From: Methylobacterium planeticum
GTDB lineage: Bacteria; Pseudomonadota; Alphaproteobacteria; Rhizobiales; Beijerinckiaceae
DNA: 64,000 bases
Reading direction: 5' to 3'
Assembly (NCBI RefSeq): GCF_008806345.1
Contig: NZ_VZZJ01000005.1
Span: 1 to 64,000 of the forward strand
The translations under genes and the position numbers were made by a program. The notes below the pieces were generated by a model, which did not search any database, was not told the origin of the DNA, and saw only the letters and a program-made list of their open reading frames with translations. Below, one piece after another: positions 61,157-64,000 of this stretch (positions are counted from its first letter, which is position 1; each line of letters opens with the position of its first letter).

Positions 61157-62683
61157 ATGCGGGTTCGTGGTGCTGGTCGGGGGATGCGGACGTTGTCGCG
61201 CTTCGCCCTCATCGGAGTGATCGGTGGCGGCGCAGCCGCCTGCTCCTCGGACGCCTCGCGGCTCGGGGGGCCCTTTACCAACCCCTTCGCCTCGAACCTG
61301 TCGAGCGAACCCTCCGCCACCGGCAGCCTGCCGGACGGCGAGATCGCCCCGGCCCCGGCGATCCGGACCGGGCGCATCCAGTCCGAGGCCCTGAGCGCGC
61401 CGGGCGCAGGCCCCGCCGCCGCGGTCCCGACCCGGACCCTCGCGAGCCGCCCGGTCCAGCCGCCGGCCCAGACCACCCGCGTCGCCGCGACCGGCGCCGC
61501 CGGCTGGAGCGCGCAGGGCGGCACCGCCATCACGGTGGCGCAGGGCGACAGCCTGAACCAGATGTCGACCCGCTTCGGCGTGCCGGCCTCCGCGATCCTG
61601 TCGGCCAACGGCCTCACCAGCGCCGCCCAGGTGACGCCGGGCCGCCAGATCGTGATCCCGGTCTACAACGCCTCCGGCATGAACCCCGCCGCCGCCCCGA
61701 TGAGCGCCCGCGCCGTGCCGGCCGCGCCGCAGGAGCGGCTGCAGTTCAGCAAGGCCCCCAAGGGCACCGAGAAGGCCGAGAAGCCGGCCGACAAAGCCGC
61801 CGAGGCCAAGCGCCAGGCCGAGGCCGCCCGCAAGGAGGCCGAGGCGCGCAAGGAGGCCGAGACCCGCAGGGAGGCCGAGACCCGCAGGGAGGCCGAGGCC
61901 CGCAAGCTCGCCGACAGGAAGGCGCACGAGGAGGCCGCCCGCAAGGAGGCCGACGCCAAGCGCCACGTCCGCCCGGGCCAGACCGCCAAGGTCGAGACCA
62001 AGGGCGAGACCAAGGCCGAGATCAAGGCCGGCACCAAGGCGGCGGTGAAGTCCGAGAAGCCCGATCCGAAGGCCGAGGCCCTGAAGGCCAAGGCCGAGGC
62101 CGCCCGCAAGGCGGAGTCCGAGGCCAAGCTCGCCAAGGCCGAGGCCGCCAAGGACGCCGCCCGCAAGCTCGCCGAGGCGAAGGCCGCCAAGGAGAGCGCC
62201 GAGAAGGTCGCCAAGGCCGAGAAGACCGAGAAGGTCGCCGCCGTGAAGCCCGCCGCGCCGGAGAAGTCCGAGCCCGCCAGCACCGGCTCGGTGGCCGCCG
62301 CCCCGGCCGCGCCGTCCGAATCCTTCCGCTGGCCCGCCAAGGGCCGGGTGATCTCGGGCTACGGTTCGAGCGGCAACGAGGGCATCAACATCGCGGTGCC
62401 CGAGGGCACCTCGGTCAAGGCCGCCGAGGACGGCACCGTGGCCTATGCGGGCTCCGACGTGAAGGGCTACGGCAAGCTGGTTCTGGTGCGCCACCAGAAC
62501 GGCTACGTCTCGGCCTACGCCCATAACGGCGAGATCGACGTGAAGCCGGGCGAGAAGGTGAAGCGCGGCCAGACCATCGCCAAGTCCGGCGCCTCGGGCA
62601 ACGTCACCTCGCCGCAGCTCCACTTCGAGATCCGCAAGGGCGGCGCGCCGGTCGACCCGATGTCGCAGCTCGCCAGCAACTGA
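61157..62683 (+). CDS. NlpD/DipM-like lipoprotein: LysM plus degenerate M23 domain
   Basis: A 508-residue envelope protein. A lipoprotein signal (RFALIGVIGGGAAAC, lipid Cys near residue 29) is followed by LysM (about 125-175, ITVAQGDSLNQMSTRFGVP). A long Ala/Lys/Glu coiled linker (about 210-375) and a C-terminal LytM domain (about 385-508) come next. The zinc-ligand region reads GNEGINIAVPEG, so the metal-binding His and Asp of active M23 enzymes are absent. That matches NlpD-type amidase activators, not hydrolases. The start could also be the ATG at 61184. Confidence 0.88.
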   Translation: MRVRGAGRGMRTLSRFALIGVIGGGAAACSSDASRLGGPFTNPFASNLSSEPSATGSLPDGEIAPAPAIRTGRIQSEALSAPGAGPAAAVPTRTLASRPVQPPAQTTRVAATGAAGWSAQGGTAITVAQGDSLNQMSTRFGVPASAILSANGLTSAAQVTPGRQIVIPVYNASGMNPAAAPMSARAVPAAPQERLQFSKAPKGTEKAEKPADKAAEAKRQAEAARKEAEARKEAETRREAETRREAEARKLADRKAHEEAARKEADAKRHVRPGQTAKVETKGETKAEIKAGTKAAVKSEKPDPKAEALKAKAEAARKAESEAKLAKAEAAKDAARKLAEAKAAKESAEKVAKAEKTEKVAAVKPAAPEKSEPASTGSVAAAPAAPSESFRWPAKGRVISGYGSSGNEGINIAVPEGTSVKAAEDGTVAYAGSDVKGYGKLVLVRHQNGYVSAYAHNGEIDVKPGEKVKRGQTIAKSGASGNVTSPQLHFEIRKGGAPVDPMSQLASN

Positions 62684-62714
62684 GCGCGGCGCTGCCCATC
62701 AGGCGAAGGGCGGC

Positions 62715-62771
62715 GCCCGATGGGCGCGCCCATCGGGCGAAGGGGCGGTCCCCGGCGGGGCCGCCCCTTCG
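62715..62771. terminator. Two hairpins between convergent genes
   Basis: A perfect 24-base palindrome GCCCGATGGGCG|CGCCCATCGGGC (62715-62738) is followed by CGAAGGGGCGG (62738-62748) pairing with CCGCCCCTTCG (62761-62771). They lie between the ends of the nlpD-like gene and the convergent DUF815 gene and could stop transcription from both sides. There is no T-run. Confidence 0.6.
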
Positions 62772-62795
62772 CGCGTCGGGTGGCGCGGCCGCCGC

Positions 62796-63671
62796 TCAGG
62801 CGAGGTGCTGCCCGAGGCGGCCGGCGAGGTCCTGGATGAACTGGAAGGCGGTGCGGCCCGAGCGCGAGCCCCGGGTCACCGCCCATTCCAGCGCCTCGGC
62901 CCGCAGCCGCTCGGGCTCGGCCCTCAGGCCGTAGCGCTCCGCATAGGCGCGGATCATCGCCAGGTACTCGTCCTGGCTGCATTTGTGGAAGCCGAGCCAG
63001 AGGCCGAACCGGTCCGAGAGCGAGACCTTCTCCTCCACCGCCTCCCCGGGATTGATCGCCGTCGAGCGCTCGTTCTCGACCATCTCGCGGGCCAGCAGGT
63101 GCCGGCGGTTCGAGGTGGCGTAGAACAGCACGTTCTCGGGCCGGCCCTCGATGCCGCCGTCGAGGGCGGTCTTGAGGGACTTGTAGGAGGTGTCGTCGGC
63201 ATCGAACGAGAGGTCGTCGCAGAACACGATCCAGCGGTGGGCGTCGCCCCGGAGCGTCGCCATCAGATCGGGCAGGGCCTCGATGTCCTCGCGGTGGATC
63301 TCCACGAGCTTCATCGGCAGCGCCCCCCCGGGCCGCCGCGCGTTGATCTCCGCCTGCACCGCCTTGACCAGGGAGGACTTGCCCATGCCCCGGGCTCCCC
63401 ACAGGAGGGCGTTGTTGGCCGGCAGCCCCTTGGCGAAGCGCTCGGTGTTCTCGGCGAGCGTGTCGCGGGCCCGGTCGATCCCGGTGAGGAGCCCGATCTC
63501 GACCCGGTTGACCCGCGGCACCGGGATCAGGCGGCGCTCCGGCCCCCACAGGAAGGCGTCGGCGGCGGTGAGGTCGACGGGCGCGCGCGCCGGCGGGGCC
63601 GCCCGCTCCAGCGCGGTGGCGATGCGCTCGAGGAGCGGCAGGAGCGTGTCGAGAGTGGTGGAACGGCTCAT
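62796..63671 (-). CDS. DUF815 AAA-type ATP-binding protein
   Basis: A 291-residue P-loop ATPase of the DUF815 family. NALLWGARGMGKSSLVKAVQ holds Walker A (GARGMGKSS, about 92-100), and IVFCDDLSFDADDTSYKSLK holds Walker B. FYATSNRRHLLAREM and SLSDRFGLWLGFH are sensor and arginine-finger-like blocks. Its function is unknown. It is divergent from yajC. ATG 63671 starts the family sequence. Confidence 0.88.
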   Translation of the reverse strand: MSRSTTLDTLLPLLERIATALERAAPPARAPVDLTAADAFLWGPERRLIPVPRVNRVEIGLLTGIDRARDTLAENTERFAKGLPANNALLWGARGMGKSSLVKAVQAEINARRPGGALPMKLVEIHREDIEALPDLMATLRGDAHRWIVFCDDLSFDADDTSYKSLKTALDGGIEGRPENVLFYATSNRRHLLAREMVENERSTAINPGEAVEEKVSLSDRFGLWLGFHKCSQDEYLAMIRAYAERYGLRAEPERLRAEALEWAVTRGSRSGRTAFQFIQDLAGRLGQHLA

Positions 63672-63801
63672 GAAATGTTCTGCTTGCGCGAGGCGGGACG
63701 AGCCGCGCTTGTAGGGCGAAGACGCCCGGAAATCACCGGCATCCCGGTGCATTTCGCCCCCGAACCGGCCCGGAAGCGCCTTTCGCCTCACCCCGGCGGC
63801 G

Positions 63802-63829
63802 TTGCTTTCACTTAGGCCGTGGCTATAGT
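63802..63829 (+). promoter_or_regulatory. Candidate promoter for yajC
   Basis: TTGCTT (63802-63807) and TATAGT (63824-63829) are separated by 16 bases, about 80 bases before the yajC start. The AT content is locally higher than around it. Confidence 0.6.
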
Positions 63830-63910
63830 CCGCGCGCTTTTCGGCCGGGCCCGCCCAAGCCCCGGTGGCAGGGCCCCGGTCGCGGCGGCCCGTTTTAAGG
63901 AGTTACGCAC

Positions 63911-64000
63911 TTGATCACCCCCGCCTTCGCGCAAGGGGCCGGCACCGCTGCTGCTGGCGGAGCGGACATCGCCTTGCAGGTGGTTCCGTTCGTCCTCATC
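63911..64000 (+). CDS. yajC: Preprotein translocase subunit YajC, N-terminal part only
   Basis: The first 30 codons read LITPAFAQGAGTAAAGGADI then ALQVVPFVLI, running off the right edge. The N-terminal (I/T)TPAFAQ-type sequence and the beginning of a membrane helix are characteristic of alphaproteobacterial YajC, a SecDF-associated subunit. The start is TTG at 63911 with a strong AAGGAG at 63897-63902. secD and secF would be expected next, outside the window. Confidence 0.75.
   Translation, partial: MITPAFAQGAGTAAAGGADIALQVVPFVLI

Overview
The window is very GC-rich, densely coded DNA from an alphaproteobacterium. It most resembles Methylobacterium or a close Rhizobiales relative. This rests on the argS–SPOR–nagZ–tatABC–serS–surE–pcm–nlpD gene order, BTLCP-type transglutaminase-like peptidases, DUF3126, DUF2336 and DUF815 proteins, a BoxR-type regulator, CtrA-like TTAA-N7-TTAAC sites, and a C30-type carotenoid gene set. 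The assignment is made by recognition and no database search was run. I see no tRNA, rRNA, insertion sequence, prophage or CRISPR array. About 67 protein genes are supported.

Layout. 1-9565: start of a polysaccharide-export lipoprotein gene, gluconokinase plus a HAD phosphatase, a lytic transglycosylase, a BoxR/BzdR-type regulator, cysE, small conserved proteins, two paralogous transglutaminase-like peptidases and a PilZ protein. 9668-17195: PAS protein, rhomboid protease, CBS protein, a minus-strand folE–hisI–patatin operon, an IscU-like scaffold, yidD and a SLAC1/TDT channel. 17196-18026 is a long leader with a striking alternative hairpin before thrS. 20203-29260: a MocR regulator divergent from a 53-residue ORF plus EamA exporter, a nitroreductase, a flavin reductase, a second transglycosylase coupled to a DUF2336 protein, nadK and cutA.

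30305-38329 is the most distinctive block. It holds seven same-strand genes: two CrtI-family desaturase/oxidases, a DUF2141 secreted protein, an ABC-2 exporter pair, an acyltransferase and a family-2 glycosyltransferase. The set parallels the staphyloxanthin CrtN/CrtP/CrtO/CrtQ enzymes, with an exporter and a periplasmic protein added. The two sub-operons appear to have matching promoters (TTGnCn-N16-TAGCTT). I infer a C30 carotenoid glycosyl-ester assembly and export locus.

38481-50107: TrmH-type methyltransferase, MaoC dehydratase, CDF transporter, metallophosphoesterase, pterin dehydratase, a nitrate/sulfonate-type ABC transporter, a large secreted hypothetical protein, erpA, dgt and a thioesterase. 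50435-64000 is the cell-envelope/translation cluster, lacking the scpAB genes often found between nagZ and tatA. A RelE-like toxin relic with its still-intact antitoxin sits between tatC and serS. A DUF815 ATPase and the start of yajC follow. Short in-phase tandem repeats (12-21 bp units) recur between genes and at protein termini throughout.
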